A stretch of DNA of 47,548 nucleotides from Frankiales bacterium (GCA_025980465.1 JAICXJ010000003.1:1-47548); one strand, 5' to 3'; counted from the first letter of the stretch, positions 36,276 through 46,950 are shown. The notes: generated from the letters alone by a model not told the origin. Numbers and translations are program-made.

Positions 36276-38570
36276 CTAGCAGGCGGCGAGGAGCTCGGCT
36301 TCGAGCCGCTGGCGGATCGCGGGATCCTCGACCGTGCCGCCGGTGGCGTCCACGACATAGAACGCGTCGACCACCTCGGCGCCGAGGGTCTGGATGCGAG
36401 CGGACTGAACGTCGAGGCCAGCATCGGCGAGGACGCGGGTAAGCCGGTACAGCAAGCCGACCTTGTCGTGCGCCCGCACCTCGACGATCGTCGCAGCGTT
36501 CGACTCGTCGTCGAACCACAGGACGACCGGCGGCGCGGATGGCGCCGATGGGTTGGCGTAGGTCCGCTCGCGGTCGGCCAGCTTCGCTTCGAGCGGATCC
36601 GCGTCGGTGTACGCCTGGTGAATGTCAGCACCGAGCGCGTCGAGGTCAGGCATCGAGCCGAACCGCGGCACGATCTCGAAGGCCGTGACCGCCATCGCAC
36701 CGCGAGGCGACGGCGCCGACGCAGCGACCGCCGCGTGGATGACGAGCCGGTGCAATGCAGCGACTCCCGCCCAGCGCCACAGCAGCCCCGGCCGATCGGG
36801 TGCGACAACGGTCAGCGTCGAACCGCTGAGGTCGACCGCAAGCTCGCCGCGACTTGCCAGCTCGAGCTGGGCGTCGGTCAGTGGCTGCGGCGACCGAATC
36901 GGCTCACCCGCTAGGGCCACCGACACCCGGCGTACCAACTCCGCGATCAGGCCGGCCTTCCAATCGCTCCAGGCAGCCGGACCGGTGGCTGCAGCATCAG
37001 CGATGGTGAGGGCGTGCAGCAGCTCGAGCCGTGACGGGTCGGTGATCGCCGAGGTGACGATCTCGACGGTCGCCGGGTCGTCAAGGTCACGCCGGGTCGC
37101 CGTATCGGGCAGCAACAGATGGTGACGCACCAGATCCGTGACGGTCGCAACGTCATCCGGCGGGAGGCCGATTCGGGCCGCGATTGCCGGCACGATCGCG
37201 ACACCGGCGACGGTGTGGTCGCCCGGCAAGCCCTTGCCGATGTCGTGCAGCAGCGCGCCCACCAGCAGCAGGTCGGGCCGGGCGACCCGACGGGTGAGGA
37301 CCGCTGCCTCCGCGGCGGTCTCGATGAGGTGGCGGTCGACGGTGAACCGGTGGGCGGCGTTGTGCTGTGGCTGGCACCGCACCGCAGCCCACTCGGGGAT
37401 GAGCCGCACCAACAGGCCGACCTGGTCCAGTGCTTCGAACACTCCGATCGCGGGGCGGCCGGCGCCGAGCGTCGCGACGAAGGCATCGCGGGCGGTCTCC
37501 GGCCACGGCTCGGGCAGCGGCGCAGACTCAGCGGCGAGCCGCCGGGCGGTGTGCACCGCGAGCGGTCGCCCGGCCTGGGCCGCGGCGGCGGCGGCCCGCA
37601 GCACCAGGACCGGGTCTTCGGCCGGGTTCGCCTCACGGGCGAGGTGGACCTCGCCGTCCTGCTCGACCACACCGTCAGCCAGCGGGCGGCGCGGCGGTGC
37701 CGACCGCCGGCTCCAGCGGCGTACCGGGCGCGTCGCGGCGTCGGCGCGCCGGCAGGCTTCGTCGGTGGCATAAGCGACGATCCGGCCGGCTTCGAACACT
37801 CGGCGCAAGAAATCGTCGGTGTCGCTGAGACCGAGTGCGAGCGCGACGGGAGCGTGCTCCTGCTTGACGAGCCGGTCCGAGCCTCGGGCCGAACGACGAT
37901 GAAGCTCACCGCGCACATCGAGCAGCCAGTCGTACGCCGAGCGAACCTCGTCGCCCGGAGCATCCGCGACCCAGGCCGCCGCGATCGCCGTCATGGCAAG
38001 GCAGTCACGAATCCCGCCCCGGGACTCCTTCAGGTCCGGCTCGAGCAGGAACGCCAGCTCACCTGCGCGCTCGGTTCGTTCGGCGACGGCGGCCACCAGC
38101 TCGGGCAGGCGCTTGCGGGCGTCGCGCCGCCAGGTCCCGAACACCTTCTCGCGTAGTGCGGCCGTCAGGGCAGGATCACCGGCGACATGGCGGGCATCGA
38201 GGAGGCCGAGCATCGCCTTGAGGTCCTCACGCGCGACGGCCACCGCCTGGTCGACGGTGCGCACCGAGTGGTCCAGCCCGACGCCGGCGTCCCAGATCGG
38301 ATACCAGAGCGAATTCGCGAGGTCGGCAACCGCCCAGCCCTCGCGGTGCAGCAGGACGAGGTCGAGGTCACTTCCAGCGGCTGGCTCCTGCCGGCCATAG
38401 CCACCCACGGCGACCAGCGCCACGTCCGATTCCTCACCCACCATCTCGATGAGCCAGTTGTCGACCGCGGCGGTGAGGGCGGCTCGAAGCGGCGCGCCAA
38501 TCAACGACGGCTGCCCGAGGACCGCTGCCCGCGCATCCCGGAGCCGAGCGGACGCCTCGCCGTCGGACAT
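36276..38570 (-). CDS. glnD: PII uridylyltransferase/adenylyltransferase GlnD
   Basis: 764 residues from ATG 38570 (MSDGEASARLRDARAAVLG). The bifunctional enzyme modifies and demodifies PII in response to glutamine. The nucleotidyltransferase motif is VAVGGYGRQEPAAGSDLDLVLLH (about 63-85). The HD hydrolase domain carries HRFTVDRHLIETA and LVGALLHDIGKGLPGDHT. Two ACT domains at the C-terminus bind glutamine (APDRPGLLWRWAGV and HDKVGLLYRLTRVLADAGLDV). In actinobacteria GlnD adenylylates the Tyr of GlnK. The frame runs 53 codons further upstream, over the end of amtB, without family similarity. It is the last gene of the nitrogen operon. Confidence 0.95.
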   Translation of the reverse strand: MSDGEASARLRDARAAVLGQPSLIGAPLRAALTAAVDNWLIEMVGEESDVALVAVGGYGRQEPAAGSDLDLVLLHREGWAVADLANSLWYPIWDAGVGLDHSVRTVDQAVAVAREDLKAMLGLLDARHVAGDPALTAALREKVFGTWRRDARKRLPELVAAVAERTERAGELAFLLEPDLKESRGGIRDCLAMTAIAAAWVADAPGDEVRSAYDWLLDVRGELHRRSARGSDRLVKQEHAPVALALGLSDTDDFLRRVFEAGRIVAYATDEACRRADAATRPVRRWSRRSAPPRRPLADGVVEQDGEVHLAREANPAEDPVLVLRAAAAAAQAGRPLAVHTARRLAAESAPLPEPWPETARDAFVATLGAGRPAIGVFEALDQVGLLVRLIPEWAAVRCQPQHNAAHRFTVDRHLIETAAEAAVLTRRVARPDLLLVGALLHDIGKGLPGDHTVAGVAIVPAIAARIGLPPDDVATVTDLVRHHLLLPDTATRRDLDDPATVEIVTSAITDPSRLELLHALTIADAAATGPAAWSDWKAGLIAELVRRVSVALAGEPIRSPQPLTDAQLELASRGELAVDLSGSTLTVVAPDRPGLLWRWAGVAALHRLVIHAAVAASAPSPRGAMAVTAFEIVPRFGSMPDLDALGADIHQAYTDADPLEAKLADRERTYANPSAPSAPPVVLWFDDESNAATIVEVRAHDKVGLLYRLTRVLADAGLDVQSARIQTLGAEVVDAFYVVDATGGTVEDPAIRQRLEAELLAAC

Positions 38571-38583
38571 CTCACGCGCCGGG

Positions 38584-39858
38584 TCAGCCACCCGGGCCGC
38601 CCATCCTTGCCGCCCGGACGTTGCCGAAGTCATACGCCGCCTCGGCGTGCAGCGCGGTGTCGAGCCCCTCGATCTCATGAGCGTCGTCCGCGCGCAACCC
38701 AATGGTGCGTTGGACAGCCGTCGCGACAAGCCAGGTCATCGAGAACGCCCAGCCGATCGTCACGACGACGGCGAGCGCCTGGACACCGAGCAAGTGCAGA
38801 CCACCTCCGTCGACGAGGCCGTCGTAGCGGATCCCGGGGATGACGTTTCGACTTGCGAAGACCCCGAGCAGCAGGGTGCCGACGAATCCGGCGGCACCGT
38901 GCACACCGACGACGTCGAGGGCGTCGTCGTAGCCGCCCTTGAACTTCATGCTGACCGCGTACACCGCGATCACCCCACCGGCCAGCCCGATCACGATCGC
39001 AGCCATGCTGTTGACGAATCCCGCGCATGGGGTGATCGCGACGAGACCGGCAACCGCGCCGGATGCCGCCCCGAGCGTGGTGGCGTGGCCGGTGCGCCAC
39101 TTCTCCACGGCGCACCAGCCGAGCAGTCCGGCACACGCCGCAAGCTGAGTGCCGATGAGCGCCTGTGATGCCCCTTCCCCCGCGGTCAGCGCAGAGCCGG
39201 CATTGAAGCCGAACCAGCCGAACCACAGGATGCCGGCGCCCACCACCGTGATGGGCAGTGAGTGGGGCGCGATCACTTCCCGGGGCCAACCGCGGCGGCG
39301 CCCGACGACCATTGCAATCGCCAGTGCGGACGCACCGGAGTCGATCTCGACGACATTGCCGCCGGCATAGTCGAGCACGCCCTTGTGGGCGAGCCAGCCG
39401 GTCGGCGAGAAGATCCAGTGCGCGATCGGGGCATAGACGACGATCGTCCACAGCGCAGCGAACACCAAGAACGCGCCGAACTTGGTCCGCTCGGCGACCG
39501 TTCCGGTGAGCAGCGCCGCCGTGATGACGGCGAACATCATCTGGAAAGCGGCGAACGCGAGCGGCGGAACTGTCAGGGAGTAACCGGGGACCTCCTGGTG
39601 GGCGTGACCCAGCCCCGCGAAGCGGAAGGTGCCGATGAGGCCGTGGCCCCCCGCGTCGGGCCCGAACGCCAGTGAGTACGCGACAACCGCCCACAGAATG
39701 CTGACGATCGCAATCGTGGCGAAGTTCGCGATGAACATCGCCAGGACGTTCTTCGACCGGATCATGCCGCCGTAAAACAGCGCGAGCCCCGGTGTCATGA
39801 ACAACACCAGGGCTGCGCTCACGAGCACCCATGCCGTGTCGCCACTGTCAACGTGCAC
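38584..39858 (-). CDS. amtB: Ammonium channel Amt, paralogue 1 (twin-His first residue replaced by Glu)
   Basis: 424 residues, GTG 39858. The channel moves ammonia/ammonium across the membrane and is gated by PII. Eleven hydrophobic segments; family motifs: DTAWVLVSAALVLFMTPGLALFYGGM, AFQMMFAVITAALLTGTVAERTKF, FGWFGFNAGSAL, DALDVVGVHGAAGFVGTLL. The second pore His is present (H320). At the first pore position the motif reads GGNVVEIDSGASAL, so E171 stands where E. coli AmtB has H168. The same swap is known in yeast Mep1 and Mep3. It lies 25 nt downstream of glnK and 13 nt upstream of glnD. Confidence 0.94.
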   Translation of the reverse strand: MHVDSGDTAWVLVSAALVLFMTPGLALFYGGMIRSKNVLAMFIANFATIAIVSILWAVVAYSLAFGPDAGGHGLIGTFRFAGLGHAHQEVPGYSLTVPPLAFAAFQMMFAVITAALLTGTVAERTKFGAFLVFAALWTIVVYAPIAHWIFSPTGWLAHKGVLDYAGGNVVEIDSGASALAIAMVVGRRRGWPREVIAPHSLPITVVGAGILWFGWFGFNAGSALTAGEGASQALIGTQLAACAGLLGWCAVEKWRTGHATTLGAASGAVAGLVAITPCAGFVNSMAAIVIGLAGGVIAVYAVSMKFKGGYDDALDVVGVHGAAGFVGTLLLGVFASRNVIPGIRYDGLVDGGGLHLLGVQALAVVVTIGWAFSMTWLVATAVQRTIGLRADDAHEIEGLDTALHAEAAYDFGNVRAARMGGPGG

Positions 39859-39883
39859 GGCGGCACTCTAAGGGTTACGTGAT

Positions 39884-41568
<1,685 letters not shown>

Positions 41569-41660
41569 GGTGGTGCGCTCCCCTCTGGTTGGCCGGCGGG
41601 CAGCCGCCGGTCAGTTCAGACGAGGAAACAACTGTGAGGTTGCGCGATCCGTACGGCCCA

Positions 41661-41697
41661 GTTTCGGGCACGTCACGTCGTGTTTCGGGGAGGTAAA
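41661..41697 (-). promoter_or_regulatory. Predicted tandem GlnR-binding site upstream of amtB-glnK
   Basis: Reading the minus strand: TTTAC-n6-GAAAC-n5-GTGAC-n6-GAAAC. The actinobacterial GlnR consensus is gTnAC-n6-GaAAC, usually as two such pairs. The second pair is a perfect match; in the first only the first base differs. The box lies about 93 nt before the TTG start. GlnR activates amtB-glnK-glnD under nitrogen limitation in Streptomyces, so the same control is expected here. Confidence 0.75.
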
Positions 41698-41722
41698 TAC
41701 CCGTCCCCAAGGCGAGCCGGTG

Positions 41723-42901
41723 TTACGCGGCCGTGTCCGCGGTTGCGAGCAGCGCGTCGACGAACACCTCCGGCTCGAAGGGCGCCAAGTCGTCAGGGCC
41801 CTCGCCGAGTCCGACCAGCTTCACCGGCACGCCCAGCTCGCGTTGCACGGCAATCACGATGCCGCCTTTGGCGGTCCCGTCGAGCTTGGTCAGCACGATG
41901 CCGGTGACCGCGACGATCTCAGCGAACACCCGGGCTTGAATCAGCCCGTTCTGACCGGTCGTGGCGTCGAGGACCAGTAACACCTCGTCGACCGGGCGTT
42001 CCCGCTCGACCACCCGCTTGACCTTCCCGAGCTCGTCCATCAGGCCCGTCTTGGTGTGCAGCCGACCGGCGGTGTCGATCACGACGGTGTCGACCTGGTG
42101 CGCCGCACCGTCGTGCACCGCGTCGAACGCCACGCTCGCCGGGTCGGCGCCTTCGGGTCCGCGCACCACCGGCGCGCCGACTCGCTCGCCCCAGGTCGCC
42201 AGCTGGTCGGCGGCCGCGGCCCGGAAGGTGTCCGCGGCGCCGAGCAGCACCGAGCGGCCGTCGCCAACCAGGACCCGAGCGAGTTTCCCGCAGGTCGTCG
42301 TCTTTCCGGTTCCGTTCACACCGACGACGAGAACGACGGCGGGGCCGTCGTCATGTCGTTCGGTGCGCAGCGTCCGGTCAACCTCCGTGTCGAGTGCAGC
42401 CAACAGCGCGTTGCGCAGCATGTCGCGCACCTCGTCAGGCGATCGGGTTCCCTGCACCCGCACCTGGTCCCGGAGTGTGGTCACGATGTCCGCAGTGGCG
42501 GGCAGGCCGACGTCGGCGGTCAGCAATGCCTCCTCAACCTCGTCCCAGACCTCGTCGTCGATCGTGTCGCGGGACAACAACGCGAGCAGGCCGCGACCGA
42601 GGGTCGACTGGGATCCGGCCAGCCGACCACGCAGCCGGACCAATCGGCCGGTCGACGGCGGCGGGGCCTCGACGACGGCTGGAGCAGGAGTGGCTTCGAC
42701 CGGAGTCGTGACCGGCGGCGCGCCGACCTGCGAAGCCGTCTCCGCAACCTCAGGCGGCGCCTGCTCGGCGGGGACACGAGCCGTGGTGGCCGGTGGCGTG
42801 ACGCCGGAACGACGGCGCCACGACGGGGGTGCGAGGACGAAGCCGACGACAATGGCGACGACGAATACGCCGAGAACGATGCCGAGAATCACGAACGTCA
42901 C
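41723..42901 (-). CDS. ftsY: Signal recognition particle receptor FtsY
   Basis: 392 residues from GTG 42901 (VTFVILGIVLGVFVVAIVVGFVLAPP). The N-terminal membrane helix (about 2-25) is a feature of actinobacterial FtsY. A Pro/Ala/Thr-rich linker follows, then the NG domain: LLSRDTIDDEVWDEVEEALLTADVG, GVNGTGKTTTCGKLA (G1), DTAGRLHTKTGLM (G3), TKLDGTAKGGIVIAV (G4), GLGEGPDDLAPFEPEVFVDAL. The frame opens at TTG 42931, but that start has no ribosome-binding site; GTG 42892 is also possible. It partners with Ffh. Confidence 0.94.
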   Translation of the reverse strand: MTFVILGIVLGVFVVAIVVGFVLAPPSWRRRSGVTPPATTARVPAEQAPPEVAETASQVGAPPVTTPVEATPAPAVVEAPPPSTGRLVRLRGRLAGSQSTLGRGLLALLSRDTIDDEVWDEVEEALLTADVGLPATADIVTTLRDQVRVQGTRSPDEVRDMLRNALLAALDTEVDRTLRTERHDDGPAVVLVVGVNGTGKTTTCGKLARVLVGDGRSVLLGAADTFRAAAADQLATWGERVGAPVVRGPEGADPASVAFDAVHDGAAHQVDTVVIDTAGRLHTKTGLMDELGKVKRVVERERPVDEVLLVLDATTGQNGLIQARVFAEIVAVTGIVLTKLDGTAKGGIVIAVQRELGVPVKLVGLGEGPDDLAPFEPEVFVDALLATADTAA

Positions 42902-43054
42902 GACATCCGATGCTACGGAGCGCCTCGGCAACGGTTTCGCCGGTGCGCGTTGAGGATGCGGTCAACTGCAGCGAGAACCAGCGGCCGGCGGCCGCTCCTG
43001 AGCGGTTTGCGCCGGCCCGTTGAGCGGCGATGCCAGCTAGCTCTGCCCTGCGCA

Positions 43055-43071
43055 GGCGATGTGACATCGCC
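43055..43071. repeat. Palindrome B1
   Basis: GGCGATG TGA CATCGCC with perfect 7-bp arms. Compared with A3 (AGCAATG TGA CATTGCT) both the third-position pair (A-T to G-C) and the outermost pair differ in a compensating way. Confidence 0.9.
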
Positions 43072-43075
43072 ATGA

Positions 43076-43101
43076 CAATGTGGGATTACTCGCTCACATT
43101 G
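43076..43101. repeat. Split palindrome in cluster B
   Basis: CAATGTG (43076-43082) and CACATTG (43095-43101) are exact reverse complements separated by 12 nt. Each half equals the left or right half of a full element plus its centre. Confidence 0.75.
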
Positions 43102-43105
43102 CCCG

Positions 43106-43122
43106 AGCGATGCCACATCGCT
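43106..43122. repeat. Palindrome B2
   Basis: AGCGATG CCA CATCGCT, perfect 7-bp arms, in the orientation opposite to B1. Confidence 0.9.
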
Positions 43123-43136
43123 GTAGTCGATTGCTG

Positions 43137-43151
43137 GCAATGCCACATTGC
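43137..43151. repeat. Palindrome B3
   Basis: GCAATG CCA CATTGC, perfect 6-bp arms. It is identical over all 15 bases to A4 (9759-9773) in the other cluster. Confidence 0.9.
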
Positions 43152-43267
43152 TTGGCAGCCGGGACCACGATAGGCCAGACGGACGCCAGCCCCGAAGTGG
43201 TCACGCCGGGACCGTGGTGGTCACGCTCGACCTTGGTGGGTGCGATGTGACCTCACCCCGACCTGGC

Positions 43268-46200
43268 TCAGACCGGTTCAGGTTCCGGTTCGCGGAGGCG
43301 CTGGCTGATGACCTCGGTGATGCCGTCGCCCCGCATGGATGCGCCGTACAGGCAGTCGGCGACCTCCATCGTCCGCTTCTGGTGCGTGATGATGATCAAC
43401 TGCGACGTCGCCTTGAGCTCGGCGAGCAGCTCAACGAGCCGACCGAGATTGCGGTCGTCGAGCGCCGCCTCGACCTCGTCCAGCACGTAGAAGGGCGACG
43501 GTCGAGCGCGGAAGATCGCAACCAGCAACGCGATCGCGGTCAGCGACCGTTCGCCGCCGGAGAGCAGCGACAGCCGTTTGACCTTCTTCCCGGGGGGGCG
43601 CGCCTCGACCTCGACACCCGTCATCAGCCAGTCGTCGGGATCGGTACGGACCAACCGTCCCGATCCGCCGGGGAACAGTGCGGCGAAGACGACCTCGAAC
43701 TCACGCGCCACGTCCTCGTACGCCGCCTTGAAGACCTGCTCGACTCGGTCGTCGACCTCCTTGATGACGAGGAGGAGGTCGCGCCGTGAGTTCTTCAGGT
43801 CTTCAAGCTGATCGGAGAGGAACTTGTGACGCTCCTCCAACGCAGCGAACTCTTCGAGCGCGAGTGGGTTGACCTTGCCGAGGAGCGCGAGGGCGCGCTC
43901 GGCGCCCTTCCATCGCTTCTCCTGCTCGGCCCGGTCGTACGCCCGCGGGACCGCTCCTTCCGGTGCGTCCGCCGCCGGTGGCACCAAGGTGTCCGGCCCG
44001 TACTCGGCGAGAAGCGTGTCGACGTCGAGGCCGAACTCCTCGGCGACCTTGGCCTCGAGAGTTTCGATCCGCAGCCGCTGCTCGGCTCGCGCCATCTCGT
44101 CTCGATGTACCGCGCCGGTCAGCGTCTCCAGCTCGGCCGACAACTCGCGAATCGCGGCGCGCACCGCGAGCAACTCGCCCTCGGTGATCGTGCGCTGCTG
44201 TTCAGTCGCCGCCCGCTCGGTTGCCGCCGCGTCGAGCGAACGCTCGAGCATCGCGAGAGCGTGCCCCGCGGCGGTGCCAACCGCGGTGGCAACGGCCGCC
44301 TCACGGGCCCGCCGCCGCACCATCTCAGCAGCTCGCTCGCGTGCCGCCCGCTCCGCTTCGGCGGCGGCCTCCAGCCGTTCGGCCCGTGCCGCCAAGGTGG
44401 TGTGACGCTCCTCGCGGGTGCGCACCGCGAGCCGGACCTCGAGCTCGGCGGCGCGCGCCGCGACCAGCACACCGGCGAGGCGGTCACGCTCCGCCTCGTC
44501 GGGCGCACCCTCGTCCGGAGCGGCCTGAGCAGCAGCGAGCCGCTCCTCGAGAGCAGCCAGACCTTCCAGGTCGCGATCGCGGGCGACCGACGCCTCCTCG
44601 ACGGCACGACCGAGACGCTCTGCCTCCCCGGCCGCCGCCCGCGCGCCGGCGCCGAGCTGGCCGAGCCGTTCGGCGACAGCAGAAAGCCGGGCATCCGACT
44701 CATGCAGTTGCGCGATCGCAAAGTCGAAGTCATCGCGGGCCCGACCAGCCTCTTCGACCGCGGCTGACAGAGCGAACCGCAGCCGTTCGGCGCGGTGGCC
44801 GAGCTCAGCGACCTGCTGCTCCGCCTCGCTATGCGCTGCCCGGACCTCGAGCAGGGACGGTGCCGACGACGAGCCGCCGGCGGCCCAGCCGGCGCCGAGC
44901 AGGTCACCGTCTCGGGTAACCGCTCGGATCTCGGGATGGGCCGACACAAGTTGTTGCGCTTCGCCGATGTCGGCGACGACGACGGTCAATCCGAGCAATT
45001 GGCCGAGGGCAGGCATGAGCGAGCCGGGGGCGGTGACGACGTCGAGCGCGTAGCGGACACCGGCTGGTGGCTCCGGCCGGTCCGACGGCTCGAGATCGCC
45101 CCCGCCGACGAGCAGGCCGGCTCGGCCGGCATCGTCGGCCTTGAGCGCGGCGATCGCGGCGGCGGCATCAGCGAGCGATCGCACTGCGACGGCGTCGGCT
45201 GCCGCGCCAAGCGCAGCGGCCACCGCCGCCTCGAAACCAGCGTCGACCGCGACGACCTCGGCGACCGTACCCAACACGCCGGGCAGCCGATCGCGAGCCG
45301 CGATCAGCGCGCCGGCGCCGTCCTTGCGATCGAGACCGAGCGCCAACGCGTCGCGGCGGGCGAGCGCGGCACTGCGCTGGCGCTCCACCTCGCGCTCCTC
45401 GTCCTGCAGCGACGCCACGTTCTCCTCGGCCTGGGCAAGCGCGGCCGAGGCCGACTCGTGGGCGGCGTCGAGGTCCACCTCGCCGGCATCGAGCCCGGCT
45501 ACCTCGCTTTCGACCGCGGCGAACTCCGACCCAGCGTTGGCGGCCCGCTCCTTGGCGGCCTCCCACGCGGTGGTCAGCCGCCCGATCTCGTCCTGTGCCG
45601 CGGTTGCCCTGGTGCGCAACGCCGCGACCTCACCGTGTAGCCGGACCCGGCCTTCCCGACGGTCGGCGAAGGCCTGGCGAGCCGCAGTCAGTTCCGCCTC
45701 CGCCTGGCTGAGCGCCGCCTCGGCTCGTACCCGCTCCGCCTCTGCCTCCGCCAACCGGGTGCGGTCGGCGAGCAGCGCGGTGGCGACCTCGACGGCCTCG
45801 CCCCGGATCTGGTCGATCTCGGCCTGCCAGGCCATCGGGTCGCGGCCGCCGGTGTCGATTGCAACCGTGATCGCGGTGTGTCGGCGGCGCTCCGCTGCGA
45901 GCGACGCCGTGCCGCGAAGCCGCTCCCGGAGGCCGGCGAGCCGATACCAGGTTTCCTGCGCGCGGGCGAGCCGCGGCGTCTGCTCGGCAAGGCTCGCGTC
46001 GAGCGCGCTCTCCCGAGCCGTCGAAGTGGCCAACTCGGCTTCGACCCGGCCCCGACGCTCGAGCAGCGCGGTCTCGTCGGCGACCTCGGCGGACAGCGTC
46101 GACGTCAGGTCCGCGAGGTCGTCGGCGTACAGCCGGAGCCGCGAGTCGCGCAGGTCGGCTTGGATCACACTCGCGCGGCGCGCAACCTCGGCCTGCTGGC

Positions 46201-46816
46201 CGAGCGGCTTGAGCTGTCGGCGGAGCTCGCCGGTCAGGTCGGTCAGCCGATTGAGGTTGACCTGCATCGCGTCGAGCTTGCGCAGCGCCTTTTCCTTGCG
46301 CTTGCGGTGCTTGAGCACACCGGCGGCTTCCTCGATGAATCCCCGGCGATCCTCCGGGGAGGCGGTCAGGATCGCGTCGAGCTGCCCCTGGCTGACGATG
46401 ACGTGCATCTCACGCCCGATGCCCGAGTCGCTCAGCAGCTCCTGGATGTCCAGCAGCCGGCAGGGCGAGCCGTTGATCGCATATTCCGAGCCGCCGCCTG
46501 CGAACATGATCCGCGAGAGCGTCACCTCGGTGAAGTCAATAGGCAGCGCGCCGTCGGTGTTGTCGATGGTGAGGATGACCTCGGCGCGCCCCAGCGCCGG
46601 CCGGGCGGCGGTCCCGGCGAAGATGACGTCCTCCATCTTCCCGCCGCGCAACGACTTCGCGCCCTGCTCGCCGAGCACCCATGCGATCGCGTCGACGACG
46701 TTGGACTTGCCGGACCCGTTCGGACCGACGACAGCGGTGATGCCCGGCTCGAAGCGCAGCGTCGTCGAGGACGCGAAGGATTTGAATCCCCGAAGGGTCA
46801 GGCTCTTCAGGTGCAC
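43268..46816 (-). CDS. smc: Chromosome segregation protein SMC
   Basis: 1182 residues, normal length. ATPase core of the bacterial condensin that compacts and aligns chromosome arms. N-terminal head: MHLKSLTLRGFKSFASSTTLRFEPGITAVVGPNGSGKSNVVDA, with Walker A GPNGSGKSN. Two long Ala/Glu/Arg-rich coiled coils (about 170-500 and 660-1010) flank a hinge (about 510-640: LPGVLGTVAEVV, ADAVAVRSLADAAAA). C-terminal head: signature LSLLSGGERSLTAIALLVAIF and Walker B PFYVLDEVEAALDDRNL. Start GTG 46816. Neighbours acyP and ftsY are as in other actinobacteria. Confidence 0.97.
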   Translation of the reverse strand: MHLKSLTLRGFKSFASSTTLRFEPGITAVVGPNGSGKSNVVDAIAWVLGEQGAKSLRGGKMEDVIFAGTAARPALGRAEVILTIDNTDGALPIDFTEVTLSRIMFAGGGSEYAINGSPCRLLDIQELLSDSGIGREMHVIVSQGQLDAILTASPEDRRGFIEEAAGVLKHRKRKEKALRKLDAMQVNLNRLTDLTGELRRQLKPLGQQAEVARRASVIQADLRDSRLRLYADDLADLTSTLSAEVADETALLERRGRVEAELATSTARESALDASLAEQTPRLARAQETWYRLAGLRERLRGTASLAAERRRHTAITVAIDTGGRDPMAWQAEIDQIRGEAVEVATALLADRTRLAEAEAERVRAEAALSQAEAELTAARQAFADRREGRVRLHGEVAALRTRATAAQDEIGRLTTAWEAAKERAANAGSEFAAVESEVAGLDAGEVDLDAAHESASAALAQAEENVASLQDEEREVERQRSAALARRDALALGLDRKDGAGALIAARDRLPGVLGTVAEVVAVDAGFEAAVAAALGAAADAVAVRSLADAAAAIAALKADDAGRAGLLVGGGDLEPSDRPEPPAGVRYALDVVTAPGSLMPALGQLLGLTVVVADIGEAQQLVSAHPEIRAVTRDGDLLGAGWAAGGSSSAPSLLEVRAAHSEAEQQVAELGHRAERLRFALSAAVEEAGRARDDFDFAIAQLHESDARLSAVAERLGQLGAGARAAAGEAERLGRAVEEASVARDRDLEGLAALEERLAAAQAAPDEGAPDEAERDRLAGVLVAARAAELEVRLAVRTREERHTTLAARAERLEAAAEAERAARERAAEMVRRRAREAAVATAVGTAAGHALAMLERSLDAAATERAATEQQRTITEGELLAVRAAIRELSAELETLTGAVHRDEMARAEQRLRIETLEAKVAEEFGLDVDTLLAEYGPDTLVPPAADAPEGAVPRAYDRAEQEKRWKGAERALALLGKVNPLALEEFAALEERHKFLSDQLEDLKNSRRDLLLVIKEVDDRVEQVFKAAYEDVAREFEVVFAALFPGGSGRLVRTDPDDWLMTGVEVEARPPGKKVKRLSLLSGGERSLTAIALLVAIFRARPSPFYVLDEVEAALDDRNLGRLVELLAELKATSQLIIITHQKRTMEVADCLYGASMRGDGITEVISQRLREPEPEPV

Positions 46817-46950
46817 CCGTGGGGCTCCAGGACTCTGTGGTCAAAATCCACCGGCGGACAGACGGGGAAGTCCGCTGCCAACGCTACCGGTCGGCACCCG
46901 GAAACGGCGGGTGAAACTCGCCCAAGTAGCGGACGGAGTGGGTGAATGAC

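Larger units (their letters stand above)
42902..43267. other. Repeat-bearing gap between smc and ftsY (cluster B)
   Basis: 366 bp without a gene. It carries three full copies of the GCRATG-TGR-CATYGC palindrome, one split copy with a 12-nt spacer, a partial copy at 43027-43035 (GCGATGCCA) and a half copy CGATGTGACCT at 43243-43253, 15 nt before the smc stop. The ftsY promoter should lie in the 42902-43020 part, but I could not fix it. Confidence 0.85.

Noticed and set aside
43076-43101. A CRP-type operator (TGTGA-n6-TCACA)
   Set aside because: The halves are TGTG and CACA but the spacing is 12 nt and neighbouring bases do not match. It is better explained as two halves of the local palindrome family.
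43055-43151. parS or dif-type sites beside smc
   Set aside because: The sequence does not match the parS consensus TGTTTCACGTGAAACA, nor a 28-bp dif with two 11-bp arms. The same element also occurs at 9.7 kb between unrelated genes.
45141-46949. A 602-codon Ser/Ala-rich plus-strand frame opposite smc
   Set aside because: Repetitive Ser/Ala/Arg content arises from the antisense of the Ala/Glu/Arg-rich SMC coiled coil.
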